A stretch of 64,000 bases of DNA from the NCBI RefSeq assembly GCF_963678635.1, contig NC_087066.1, positions 32,183,301-32,247,300 of the forward strand, read 5' to 3'. A model generated the notes under the pieces. The model was not told the DNA's origin. It did not search any database and worked only from the letters and a program-made list of their open reading frames with translations. The position numbers and the translations under genes are program-made. Of this stretch, positions 22,424 to 33,242 are shown one piece after another. This DNA is from Symsagittifera roscoffensis (taxonomy: Eukaryota; Xenacoelomorpha; Acoela; Convolutidae). Every line of letters starts with the position of its first letter. Positions within the stretch are counted from its first letter, which is position 1.

Positions 22424-22697
22424 AGCGTTCAACAGTGCCGAAGTACAACAGTGCCCAGTGCGAAAAAAGCAGGAAAATTTTAGAATCCTTTAAATGCATT
22501 TTCTAACATTTTCTAAAGAGCGGGAAAATACTGACCCTAATTAACCAAGAAAATCACTCCAATTTTGGCGTTTATTTTTTGATTGCCTCACTTAATATGT
22601 TAAAATTTGTTCAAATTTCGGCACTGTTGAACAAAGTTTTTATTTTTGGCACTGTTGAACTAATTTTTTTTCTGCACTGTTGTCCTGTCCCCTATTA
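22424..22697. repeat. Inverted-repeat element built on GTTCAACAGTGCC
   Basis: The left end has GCGTTCAACAGTGCCGAAG and TACAACAGTGCCC. The right end carries the reverse complements TTCGGCACTGTTGAAC, TTGGCACTGTTGAAC and TGCACTGTTGTCC. It looks like a small MITE of about 270 bp. The outer boundary and target duplication are not clear. Confidence 0.55.
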
Positions 22698-22726
22698 GCC
22701 AAACAGAGATTGATTGAACAATAGCC

Positions 22727-23529
22727 CAGGTTGACCTCCATACACCGAAAATGCTTATCATACAATTCCATACAACAAAAATCATTTTCATACAATTCCA
22801 TACATCAAGTTTATGCAGAAAAGAGTTACCATACAATTTCCATATACGGAAATTGTATGACTGGCATTTTTTTGATGGCGACACAAAAAGTAAATTTGAA
22901 AGTTTGGCCCAAATTTTTTTTTGTTTTTTTTTTCAACCGCAAATTGATTTTTGTACGCAAACTAACATTTTCCAAAAAAAAAAATTTTGCATGCAAAATT
23001 TAATTTTTGTGTGCATAACGTAGTCCTGGATACAATAATATTGGCTTTTTTCCTTCTCACTTAAATTTTTCTTTTCAAAAACGATTAAAATTCCTATTTC
23101 TTTGTTGTGGCGTGCTTATGTATGCCTTGATCAATGTCTGATAATTTGAAAATTCGAAAATTTAAAATAATCATTATTTAAAAATTTTGCCAAAAATTAA
23201 AAATTTGTTACTTTTGTTATATCATTTGTGAAAGACAGCTAGAGGACAATTCAGGTCGTTATCTATGCCCTGTAATTGCAAGTCCGTCCAACTTTTGGTG
23301 CTTTGGGTAACCAAGGTCTTTTTTTTGTCACTTGTGTTCTGTTGCAAACTGAACCCAAAATTTTTCAGAAAAAAAATTAGAAACAAAAAACAACTTTCTG
23401 GTTTATGAAAAAAACACTCATCATACAGTTTCATTTTATGGGAAAAGATTTCATACAATTTTCTGTACGTATTGGAAAAAAAATTTCCCATTTATGAGAA
23501 TTATATGATAAGCATTTTTGGTCAACCCG
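22727..23529. mobile_element. 0.8-kb terminal inverted repeat element
   Basis: The left end CCAGGTTGACC then GAAAATGCTTATCATACAAT is mirrored at the right end (reverse complement CCGGGTTGACC then AAAAATGCTTATCATATAAT). Internal direct repeats of CATACAATTCCATAC occur near both ends. There is no transposase frame; small frames inside are repeat shadows. No target duplication was recognised. Confidence 0.65.
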
Positions 23530-25838
23530 GTAGCTGAATGTAAACTAATTTTATAGATATTGTGCATAAATTTGCATGGCACAAATTTTAATTTCAAGAA
23601 GCAGATTGAATGAAAAAAAAACTGCAGTTTGAAGCCAACATCTTTGCTTTATCGATTAGGGTTTTGTTTCAATTAAAACAATTTCTTTAAATTTGTTAGA
23701 CATATATTAAACTTGTCTGTCAATATGGAGTGCTACTGTATAGAACAGCAAAACATAACGGATCTAATGAAACTAGAAAAACACCAAAAGTTGATTTCGA
23801 CCAACTGTTTCTAATTATTTGAATAACTGAAAAATTATGCGTATTTTGTAAGAGATTTGAGTATATATTTTAATTTCAAAATTACGGTTAAATTAAAAAA
23901 TAGAAATGCCTTATCTGAAAAACAATTTTATAGCTGAAAAAAGGTAACTGAAACACTTTGAAAAACAAAGAAAAGGCTAAGATGTTGGCATACAACGCAT
24001 TAGAGCTGTCAATTATATTTAAATGATAAATCGTAGCATTTTTTTTTAAAAAGTCAAATCTGAAAATTGAAAAATTTAAGATTAATGATTACAAAACATA
24101 CGCTAAGAGGTCTGTACGCTTGGACAATGGATACTTAATTATTCTTTTTGGTGACTTTTGCGTTTCTTACTTTTGTATAAAGGTTAATAAAAAGCATTTT
24201 ATTGTCTTTTATATTTTTTGCAGCGAGAAACAACTGTTTGCTCATACATAGAAGTTTCACTCGACAGGCAAAACTGTTTTTTTTTTTGGCTTCTTTTCGA
24301 GAATGCCCCTGAGAATTAGGCGAGATTTTTTTTTCAAAATAATAACTGCTTGTTGAAAGTAAACTTTTTTGTAACCTGGATAGAAAAGAGACATTTTGTC
24401 ATTCTTTGAGATTGGATGTTTTTTGAACCTCCTTAACAATCTCTCTGTTCATGGAATCTGCTGAAAATATCCACCCTCTAGATAAAATCAATAAATTAGC
24501 CGTGGAGCTTGCTATTGATAGTCCAAAATTGCTGCATTTTTCATTGCTGGAACAATCTACTATAATTTTCTTCTTTACGTTCCCACTTTTTGAAATGGGG
24601 AGAAATTTTCAAGTAGATCCATTTTTTCAATATTTCGCTCTGTGTACAATAGTGACTTCGGGTGCTCCGTTATTTTAATGTTTCATCTAATACTAAAGCT
24701 TTTTCAGTCGTGATTCGGCTAACATTCAATAACTTCAAAAAATTTCACAACTTCAAAAATTACAGCACTCCCTCGGCAAAATTATAAAAAATCATGAAAG
24801 CTTTGATTCACTTTTTTCAATAAAAATATGGTCATTTATGTCTTATTTTTGTTGTAAATTCTTGTGTTGTTTCCGCTTATTACGCCTAGCACAAAAATTC
24901 ACTCATAATAGAACAAAAGTTCTAGCTTTTCATAAATATGGTCGGAACTTTATGTGTTACTTGCATAGCAACTGGCTATCCTAGTCGTAATTAGTTTTTA
25001 ATTTATCAATTTCAGATATATTTGTTTAAAAAGATTGCAAAAATGTTAGCAGTTTTTGTTGACTCTGCTCAACAATGCATCAATTTTTATCATTGATTCT
25101 CCACAAAAAATTTTTTTATCAAGGATATATTATTGCTATAATTAGATTTCTCCATTGGCAACTTCAATTATTTTCAGTTTTATAAAAAGCTTTCGAATTT
25201 GGTGTGGTAAACATGAAACTTCTCTTCGTGGTCTGAGAAACAGGTTTAAGTCTCAGTTTTCACTTTAACGCCAGGTAATTAGACGGCGAAATCACTCTCA
25301 AATAAGTTATATAAAGTTTTGTTACTGGGTTCAGCCATTTGGCCTATCTCGGAGAACTTTAATCGCTTTCAGTTTACCTAAGAAACAGCCGCATTTTACA
25401 AATGAATGAGGAAACAGCTGACAATAACTGGTCACAGTGCCATTAATACAAAGTTTCTTGACCCTTTTTCACCAATATGCCCCTCGCAACGAAGTTCCAT
25501 GGATAAAAAATGATTATATTGGAAAATTCTTGTCCAGAATGTTGCCATTATAATCCATTATTGTTGCACAAATTTAGACCACAAAATCGATTATATTATC
25601 TATGTAATCGATTACTTCCGTAAAAACATAATCCATTTAAATCCTTTGTAATGGATTATAATCCATTTAAAATCCAATATAATTTTGATTGAATAGATCA
25701 TAATTGATTTTGATGGAATAGAATCTCCATGTTTTTATACAAAACCATTTGCAGAACTTTTTTCTGCGTACTCACGGCCTACTGCAACATAAAATTTCTG
25801 AATTTGATATCAAAGAACATTTTACCGCTAGGCTGCCG
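23530..25838. other. AT-rich region without a supported gene
   Basis: A 75-codon frame beginning MESAENIHPLDKINKLAVEL (24451-24678) starts protein-like but turns into Phe-rich sequence and has no recognised domain. TAATCCATTT words recur at 25540-25735. Nothing else is supported. Confidence 0.4.
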
Positions 25839-26092
25839 CCCCCACGCTTACTTTCACGCCCCTCCAACCAGTTCGGCCTCCGGCATTTAACACCCCCGTC
25901 GTTTTAACCATTTACGCCCTTTCCCCTCGCTTCCACATTTGCTCTAATTAAACGGGGGGTATAACCATGGGTGTAAACGGGACTGAAGGATGTAAGTGAG
26001 GACATGTAAAAGGGGGGTATTGAGATGTGTAAACGAGAGGGTTGATAAGGGGTGTACATCTTGGAGGGAGTCATATCCCGGAGGGGCGACAA
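25839..26092. repeat. GC-richer block with strand-asymmetric C-rich then G-rich halves
   Basis: The first half is CGCCCCT/ACCCCC-rich, the second half GGGG-rich with repeated TGTAAACG/TGTAAGTG words, so the halves roughly mirror each other. It may be a decayed inverted-repeat element. Confidence 0.35.
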
Positions 26093-26200
26093 GGGCTAGG
26101 GAGAGTGAATAAAAATCAGGAAAAGTTCTGCAAAAATTATGAGAAAAAAAATTAAAATTTATCAAGCCAAAAGCATTGCTAGGTTTTGAACATACTGCCC

Positions 26201-26400
26201 NNNNNNNNNNNNNNNNNNNNNNNNNNNNNNNNNNNNNNNNNNNNNNNNNNNNNNNNNNNNNNNNNNNNNNNNNNNNNNNNNNNNNNNNNNNNNNNNNNNN
26301 NNNNNNNNNNNNNNNNNNNNNNNNNNNNNNNNNNNNNNNNNNNNNNNNNNNNNNNNNNNNNNNNNNNNNNNNNNNNNNNNNNNNNNNNNNNNNNNNNNNN
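26201..26400. other. Assembly gap (200 N)
   Basis: Exactly 200 unknown bases. Any frame crossing it is meaningless. Confidence 0.99.
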
Positions 26401-27076
26401 AGTGTTCAGTGTATTTCCTTGGATATCTTGGCCTGTCAAAACTCACGTGAAACAGTTTCATTTCATTTCACTGCTTCTATTTCAACACTAACGATGGGGT
26501 CCGTCATTAAAACTAAAAAGCTGTAATATAAGCAGGCTTGCCTAGTTTCAAGGGGGAGCATTTAGGTGTGACGGTGGGTGGATTCAAAGATCGGACACCC
26601 CGCGCGCCACCCAAGGGATCAGCCCCTTGTAATTGTTTTATGGCATCCATTGTCGGCCGACCGACCCTAAAATATTCGAGGGTTTTGGAAGAGCTAGAAT
26701 GTGATAAAATTTTCCAATATTTTTAAAACACCCCAATCCTCGTCGAGAAAACCTTCCCTCCCGCAATCGACGTTCTCGTGAGATTTCTTAATCACTGCAT
26801 TTTCCTTCCTGGTCATCATATATAGGGGGTTAGGAAATTAGACGATAAGCAAATTAGACGTGACCATCAAAAACGAACTTAGACGTTAAATTATTTTTTC
26901 AAGACTAGCATTTTAGACGGAAAGCAAAGGGCTAACAAAACATTGCTTAAAACAAAGTTTCCATAATTACAAAAATAATATATGATCCCATTGCATATCA
27001 AAATATTTATCTCAATTGATTTATAAAATGATAATTTCAAGATTATAAAACATTTTTGAAATGCATAAATTAGACA

Positions 27077-27124
27077 ATTGCGGCATGTGAAAAATGCGGC
27101 ATGTGAAAACTGCGGCATGTGAAA
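27077..27124 (+). repeat. Three tandem units of GCGGCATGTGAAAA
   Basis: Short direct repeats of about 17 bases inside the outer MITE. Confidence 0.8.
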
Positions 27125-27271
27125 AGTTGATTTGCATTTAAGAAAGCGGAACGAAAGTTAATTGTAGTCGGTAAACAAATTTCAGACACGAACAACACAA
27201 TTACGTCTAATTTCCCATATTTGTAATTTTGCATCGACGTCTAAATTCGTTTTTGTTGGTCAGGTCTAATT

Positions 27272-27472
27272 GGCTCTTTTTCCTTTCCCCCCACCTGCAA
27301 AATTTTACTAGTGAAATTTTGTCCACATTATCCGAATGTTACGAAAATTAGCATGCGAGCTAATTAGGCCATGACAAACATATTTGGTCTTCATAATTAA
27401 CCTTATAATACCCCTCGTTACACCATAAAATTGACGCTTATATGAGGGGGGGGGGGGGGAGGAAAAAGAGCC
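27272..27472. mobile_element. 201-bp hAT-type MITE (GGCTCTTTTTCC family), copy 1
   Basis: The ends are GGCTCTTTTTCC and GGAAAAAGAGCC, flanked by perfect GTCTAATT duplications (27264-27271, 27473-27480). The interior shares TTTGTCCACATTATCCG, CTAATTAGGCCATG and CCCCTCGTTACA words with three copies at 41.1-42.1 kb. It is inserted into the right arm of the outer MITE. Confidence 0.9.
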
Positions 27473-27490
27473 GTCTAATTTCCTAGGCCC

Positions 27491-28480
27491 CATATGTAGT
27501 CATGGGTTGCTATCTCGACAGGTCCTGCTTTGCAGATCAGGGGGGCTGCTTTGCAGATTGTCAAAAATAGTACAAACCCAAAAAAAAGAGCTAGAGGCAG
27601 ATTTGAAGAGGCAAGAAGGAAGGCAAGAGACAAGAATTTGCTATTTACGCTGGGCTAAATAAGGTTTACTGGGATTGACGCCATTTTGCTGCTTGACCTA
27701 ATGGCTCAGACGAACAAAGCCGTTTTTTTTTCAAATAGCAATATACCCCTTTTCAATTGAAAGTTTAACTGATTATGTCATCTCTCTCTGTCCCTTACAC
27801 TTTTATTGTCCCAATCTCAAAATGTATTCAGCACGCATGGTGAAATTAACATCAAAATCTAACAAATGACTGTATTTTTGGGTGCAGATGTTGAGAGTGC
27901 TTGCTTTCGTATCATTAAGACTAATGAACAAAAATTTTCTGCGGTACTTTTCTCTAGGTAATTTTTAAGGATTTTAATTTAGCAGGGGCTTAAGAAGACC
28001 AATTTGAAGTCAATTTAGCTTCCTTTGGCGCAGGGAAAGCTGTTACTCTGAAAAAAGGAAAAGTCAACAATCTTTCAATGAGAGTGTTTCAAAATCTTGA
28101 TCAAAGAAAAAATTCAGCGGGGCAATAACAGCGCCAGATGTTTTTCATCAAATGAATTTCACCAAAATATTTCCGCCCAACTGTAATCGTTAACTAGTCG
28201 TTAACTACGTATACAATTTGAAAATAAATCCCTCCGAACAATTTTTTCCATTAGATATTTCACTGAGGTTATTGAAAACAGCGAGTAAATTGGCGGTGAT
28301 AAACACAGAGAGTATCAATTATAAAAATTTCACCTCTAATCAAAACAAAAAAATGAGTAACCGAATTTTGAAATATGGAAATATATTTTCGCCGAACCAA
28401 GTTGCCATACGGGATTAGAAAACGATCTAAAAATTTAATATCAGTTACCCTACTTTCCTCAAAACCTTGTATCGTAAGTC
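27491..28480. other. No gene seen
   Basis: AT-rich. A short Glu/Arg-rich frame at about 27580-27700 is too short and unsupported. Confidence 0.4.
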
Positions 28481-28513
28481 AGTTTCTTCTCTCTCTCTCT
28501 CTCTCTCTCTCTT

Positions 28514-28612
<99 letters not shown>

Positions 28613-28680
28613 GCCTGCCTGCCTGTCTGTCTGTCTGTCTGTCTGTTGTCTGTCTGTCTGTCTGTCTGTCGCTGTCCTCT
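28481..28680. repeat. Compound microsatellite (CT)n then (CTGT)n
   Basis: A long CT run (about 28490-28580) passes into TCTG/TGCC tetranucleotide repeats to about 28672, followed by G-rich GGGTGG repeats near 28710-28745. Long open frames here (Ser/Leu/Cys or Arg/Glu) are low-complexity artefacts. Confidence 0.97.
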
Positions 28681-28745
28681 CTCTGTTTATTTTATACGTG
28701 TTTGGATGGGGGTAGGGTGGGGGTGGGTGTGCGTGTGAGTGAGTT

Positions 28746-30171
28746 TGAGTAACTTTATCTTTGAAAAAGATTTTCAAAAATAAGAATAATTGTTTTGCTG
28801 GCATAAAACAGACAGAGAACAGTGAGAGGAAAGATAGAAAGAGAGAGAGAGATAAAGTGAAGGAAAGAGAACGAATGAGAGAGCTTGAGATGACAGAAGT
28901 ATCATCAAAGTTAAATGACTGTTTTTTTTTTTAATTTTTTTTCCAATTGCAAAGAGAAGAACAAAAACACTTTTAGTAACTTTGTTTGTTTGTTTGGTTG
29001 GGTCGTATCAAATATGCTGTCTTTTTATCAACAATTACTATATCAAGAGTTATGAAAAAAACAACGATGAAGATTCAAAACTTTTTGCTCTGAAAGAAGC
29101 TTTATGAATCAGAGCAGGTCTTCACGGCATGATCATTTGTTGAGCAATCCTGATGTAATCCTTTTTTTGATGAAAGTCTCGGTGGCGAGCGAAGATCGGA
29201 ATGATTTCATTTGAAACTAAGGTGATTGAAGTTTTTAGAAGAACTTTTAGTCTGCTTTGTAGCTGATAATAATAGCACCAATTTTGGCACCAATTTTTCC
29301 AAAATACACTGTGAAAAACCTGTTATTGTAGAAAAAGCCTTAAACACACCCGACTACAAAAGTTCGCTTCTTTTTTAATTGTCGGAACAAATAAAGCATA
29401 GCCAACAGACAGTTGATAAACAGTAAAAAAAAAACAGAACAAAAATTTGAAAAAAGTTACTTGTGTTTTGAATTAACTTCAATTGTCGGATTTTACAAGA
29501 CAAAATTTTAACATTCCTTGCATTTTAGAAACAAATTATGATTGACACTTTTTGATAAGTTTAACCTAGTCCAATTTGATAAAAATGGTTGAAAAGTTTT
29601 TTTATTCCGGTGGGAAATCTGAAAAATATAATTCACTTTCGCAACGAGAAGTTTTATACCTTTACGCTTTTGGTGTTCGCTAGTGAAGTTTGCTTTCCTT
29701 TTAACAAAGGAAAAGAACAGAAAATTAAAAGAAATCAAAAAAGTAGTCGCGAAAAATCAAATTTTAGCGTGAACAAATATTAAGTCTTTTTCCTGAAAAA
29801 TTGTTATGCGGATATTAAACTACATTAATTGATAAAAAATTCTTTTCGAGAAATCTCAATAAAAACATGTATATTGCTATTATGACTGTTTATAATAAAC
29901 GCGATTATACTACATACTGCACATATAGATATCGTTTTAGGTAAGAACAGACTGTATATCTTTTTCTTTTTTTTCCCTCGTATAATGACCCATTTCCATA
30001 AAATCGTCTGCACCTTAGAAATGACTAAAACATGGCTCTTTCAGTGTTTCAATGAAGCTTGAAAAATAAGGTTGACTGAAGTCCAAAAGTATATGATTGA
30101 TTATTTTTTATGACCCCTTCTGTTTCACCTATTCATGTGCCGTTTTAATCACAGATATGAAGAACGTTTAC
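28746..30171. other. No supported gene
   Basis: Purine-rich tract at 28810-28880 (GAGA repeats), otherwise AT-rich. It may be downstream sequence of the minus-strand gene at 30-33 kb. Confidence 0.4.
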
Positions 30172-30224
30172 CGCAGAGAACAAATCAAGAGTTTCATGGC
30201 GAAAGTTACAAGCAATCATCCAGA
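30172..30224 (-). CDS. Weak candidate exon next to the cysteine-containing protein gene
   Basis: On the minus strand a strong acceptor CTTGTTTTTTCAG precedes TC TGG ATG..., reading WMIACNFRHETLDLFSA, closed by the donor GCG|GTAAAC. Linkage to the exon at 30469 is possible through an internal AAAG|GTGACA donor but not proved. Confidence 0.3.
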
Positions 30225-30239
30225 CTGAAAAAACAAGAA

Positions 30240-30469
30240 TATAATGAAACAATTCAGCATGGCAACTGGTGACAAATGAGACTTCGGGGCTAATCCGACG
30301 ATGACAGGGGGAGCCCAGTAGTCGAACACGTGCTCTCGAAAGGTGTAGCACTGCTCTGCCTTATTTGAACATACCTCCAGTGACATGTCACCTTTGTTCA
30401 GGATTTCCAATTTGATTTTGGCATTGCAGTATGCAATTTGGTTGCCTTTTGCCTCAATCTGCTCAATTC
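30240..30469 (-). CDS. Exon of a cysteine-containing, probably extracellular protein
   Basis: Minus-strand exon after the acceptor GTTATTTTAAG. It begins with two bases that complete a codon with the last base of the exon at 32412, giving exact phase agreement. It reads IEQIEAKGNQIAYCNAKIKL, then EILNKGDMSLEVCSNKAEQC and YTFREHVFDYWAPP, with three cysteines. The lower boundary is uncertain: the frame runs to about 30216, but an AAAG|GTGACA donor near 30358 or a later one could end it. I do not recognise the domain. Spacing of the cysteines suggests a disulphide-rich ectodomain. Confidence 0.5.
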
Positions 30470-31498
30470 CTTAAAATAACGAGGAAAAAAACAATATTTT
30501 AAATAGGCTTATTATCTCCGCTCAAAGTTATGTTGTTTTTCAGTTGAATTTTTCAGTCGGGTCAGGATTGTCCTAACTAATGGCGCAGACCTATGACATG
30601 CAATCGTCAATCTTATCGATATTTGTTCCGTATAGTTTAAAGTTGTCAATAAAAAGTTAAACCTGGGCTGAGTTATTCGACTCATGAATCCACACAAGCA
30701 GTCGAGCGATGTCCGGTTATAGGCCCCCCACTCTAAGACGGCCGAACGAATTAAGAAGTCTAATGATGAGTTGAATAAGTTCGAATCATCGGACCAACGG
30801 GGTTGAATTATCAGTCGCACATTGACCACTCATGGCCGAATGAACAGAAAACTTAGTCTCAATCAAATACACTAGTCAGAATTTTACAATGAGCAAAAGT
30901 TAGTTTTGGATAGTTGTTAACCGGAACCCATTTGTTTCTCCCCTAGTTAGAAGAAATATAGTTTCGAAAAATGTCCAAAAAATATTTGTTGATCAAATTT
31001 AAGGCAAGAAACCTAGCAGTTTTGAGAAATAATTGTTTTTTTTCCACAGATTTCTCTTCCAAAGACTTCAGAAAACTCACCAAAAACTTTGAAAAAAATC
31101 GATATTAATTTAATTACGCTAGTGGACTAAACTAAGCGCAAATTCAGGATTTAACTTATTAAAATGTCTGTTTTCAATGTCCATATTGGAGAACATTTCC
31201 TTCGAAATCAGTAAAACTTTATCAGACCAAGAACGAATGATCAGAGCTACCCTCTATGAAACTATCAATACTTGGTTTCAAAAACTTATCAATGAAATCC
31301 GGTCTGAAAATGCCAGTTTTTTTCATCTGCACAAAGTTTTTCACTTGGCGTGAGAAAGTAAGAAACAGCCGAGTTTAGTAAAGTTTTCACACTGACTATT
31401 TCAAGTTTCTCGCTGAGGTTGTTTCACGTCTATGAACAGCATCTTTTACTCACTACGGTTCTATGAACTGCATTTTTTACTCACTACAACTCACCACA

Positions 31499-31555
31499 AT
31501 GCAAAAAGATAGTGCAGAAGTAGAAATCCGGCATTTTAAGGCCCAGATCACATTG
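31499..31555 (+). CDS. Candidate first exon on the opposite strand
   Basis: ATG at 31499 opens MQKDSAEVEIRHFKAQITL and ends exactly at a consensus donor TTG|GTAAGT. It lies within the large intron of the minus-strand gene. There is no second exon in view (a MITE follows at 31643), so it may be chance. Confidence 0.25.
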
Positions 31556-31642
31556 GTAAGTCTTCTCTTTGAAACCACTTTGTCTATTTTGTCCGCAAAT
31601 TTTCTCCATTTTTCGCTTAATTTTGTCCACTAGTGTATGAAT

Positions 31643-31971
31643 CAGTGGCGCGCCTAGAGGGGGCGGAAAAAGGCGACCGCCGCCCCTCCTTCCCCCCACC
31701 TCAATTCTGGTTGCCAATATTTTCCAAAGGGTCCCCCCTTTGGTATACTTTTACGACATCAATTTTTTTGCTAACCAACTTCAAAACTTTTTAACCTGTT
31801 TTAAAAAAATTGCCTGCAGCGCTGAAAGTTTTTAACAAATCAGAGTCCGTATAATATTTTTGGAGAGCTCGGAAATTGAAATTGTTCGACCTAAAAAAAA
31901 GTCGGCAAAACTTCCAAACTTTTTCGAAAAACCGCCCCCCCCCCCCTAAAAAATGTGTGCTCACGCCACTG
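31643..31971. mobile_element. hAT-type MITE with perfect 8-bp target duplication
   Basis: Starts CAGTGGCGCGCCTAGAGG and ends TCACGCCACTG. GTATGAAT flanks both sides (31635-31642, 31972-31979). It shares interior words (AAAGGGTCCCCC, poly-C then CTAAAAAA) with the 18840 and 49097 elements, in a shorter and more diverged form. It lies in the intron between the 32412 and 30469 exons. Confidence 0.88.
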
Positions 31972-32411
31972 GTATGAATTAACTCATTTTATGTTATTAC
32001 CAGTTTAAGTCGAGCAAACTGATTGTCTGAAAATTCGAACAATGCTAAATGCTGTCTGATAAAGTCAGCAAAAATTGAACAGTGTACGAGAGTTTACAAA
32101 AAAATGTCCTGCAAAGTCAAAAAGCGACAATTTTTGACGAATGCGGTCACAAACGCTTTTATTGTGACTCGGCACACGTTTAAAATTAATTAAAAAAGGG
32201 GAACGTTCGTCCATTTCAATCGAATCATTAGTCGAACTGTTGATCCATTCATTGAAAAACTACCAAACTTTAAAACTTTTAAAGTTGAAATGATATGAGA
32301 GAAAATATGGTTTGGTGATAAGTGGATTGGGTCTCAGAAAATGAGAAAAACAAGAGTGACAAGGCATAACCCCCAATCATTCCGCATCCTCTTCGATCAA
32401 CTGAGACCTAC

Positions 32412-32539
32412 CAATACTGGCATCATCCTGTCCATCATTCATGGTGCAGTCCAGAAAAGCTAGACAGTTGCCATACACGAAGCAGTACTTTCGCGTGCCT
32501 CTGATTTGATTGGACACCATCGGCACAGACGCCCTGATC
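32412..32539 (-). CDS. Exon of a cysteine-containing, probably extracellular protein
   Basis: 128-bp minus-strand exon with acceptor TTGTGGTTAG and consensus donor TATTG|GTAGGT. It reads IRASVPMVSNQIRGTRKYCF, VYGNCLAFLDC and TMNDGQDDASI, less AT-rich than its surroundings. Its donor leaves one base, matching the two-base start of the exon at 30469 about 1.9 kb downstream. Cysteines at CFVYGNCLAFLDC are reminiscent of a secreted domain. The preceding exon is unknown; the phase does not match any good donor in the 33170 exon. A frame extension on the 3' side would end in IEEDAE stop if not spliced. Confidence 0.55.
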
Positions 32540-32894
32540 CTAACCACAATACAGTTTTGTGTTGTGACCAGTAGTTTTTACACGTTTTTGATTGATTTTA
32601 AATTTAAATACTAATTTTTATCCATTTAGTTTAATTTCAGTGTTAATTTGTCTGACATTTAACTGGGTCCGCAGAGATCTTTGTGAGACAATTCTTCTAA
32701 AAGAGGTTTGTGATGGACCATACTTCTTAATAATAATATATTCGTTTTCAAGAAGGGAACAGACTCAATTATTTTTTACAGAACTCATAATAAAAAAACC
32801 GTCTAGAAGAACACCAAAACTTTAAAAAAAACTGTTAAATGGTTCTTAATCAAAAAAGTCAGTCGCTTAAACTGTTTTTGTCAATGATCAGAAC

Positions 32895-33170
32895 TCAAAA
32901 AAATGAGAACAGAGAAATGAAAATGACTAACGCTACATTTTGTATCATTTCGACGTCTTTTGGGCTCACGGAAGTAGAGTTTTCGATTTTGGGCTTGGGA
33001 GTATTGACCTGCAATGGCTGTGTTTGGATATGTTGCCATGTGACCGACCCATAGTCTTCTGGGGTTGTTCCATAGTCTGATTCAGAGGCTAATATGTTCC
33101 CCGCTGACAAGACGATGAACATCGCAGGAAACATTTTCTTGGATTCAAGGTTGGCTTTTTTCTTATGAGT
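32895..33170 (-). CDS. Putative signal-peptide exon, small secreted or anchored protein
   Basis: On the minus strand an acceptor CCAAAACTTTTCAG (33171-33172) is followed by 36 bases and then ATG (33134). The product starts MFPAMFIVLSAGNILASES, a plausible signal peptide, continues with SDYGTTPEDYGSVTWQ and a Thr/Ser/Pro stretch, and ends in VALVIFISLFSFF before a stop at 32895, giving 79 aa. Unspliced, the hydrophobic tail would suit a GPI anchor. Alternatively a donor such as TCC|GTGAGC ends the exon earlier and links to the exon at 32539 by exons I cannot see. No family is recognised. Confidence 0.4.
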   Translation of the reverse strand, partial: THKKKANLESKKMFPAMFIVLSAGNILASESDYGTTPEDYGSVTWQHIQTQPLQVNTPKPKIENSTSVSPKDVEMIQNVALVIFISLFSFF

Positions 33171-33242
33171 CTGAAAAGTTTTGGTAAAATAGAAATGCCA
33201 GTGTGACTTATGGGGATAATTCAAGAAAACATTTTTGGTCAA

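Larger units (their letters stand above)
26823..27490. mobile_element. Outer MITE with about 60-bp inverted ends, interrupted by a hAT MITE
   Basis: The left end GGGGGTTAGGAAATTAGAC then AAATTAGACGTGACCATC and AAAAACGAACTTAGACGT is mirrored by the right end (ACGTCTAAATTCGTTTTT, GGTCAGGTCTAATT, then TTCCTAGGCCCC). The right arm is split by the element at 27272-27472. Removing the insert and one duplication gives an element of about 460 bp. Inside are three tandem GCGGCATGTGAAAA units (27077-27124). Confidence 0.75.

Noticed and set aside
25904-26165. Two minus-strand frames rich in Pro/Tyr/Ser
   Set aside because: They translate a G-rich repeat block with recurring GTAAACG words.
26162-26526. 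Several frames crossing 26201-26400
   Set aside because: They consist mostly of unknown bases of the assembly gap.
28375-28804. Long Ser/Leu/Cys and Arg/Glu/Gln frames on both strands
   Set aside because: They are translations of the CT/CTGT microsatellite and carry no independent protein signal.
30512-30829. 105-codon minus-strand frame with Ile/Leu/Arg-rich sequence
   Set aside because: It lies inside the phased intron between the 32412 and 30469 exons, has no splice support and no domain.
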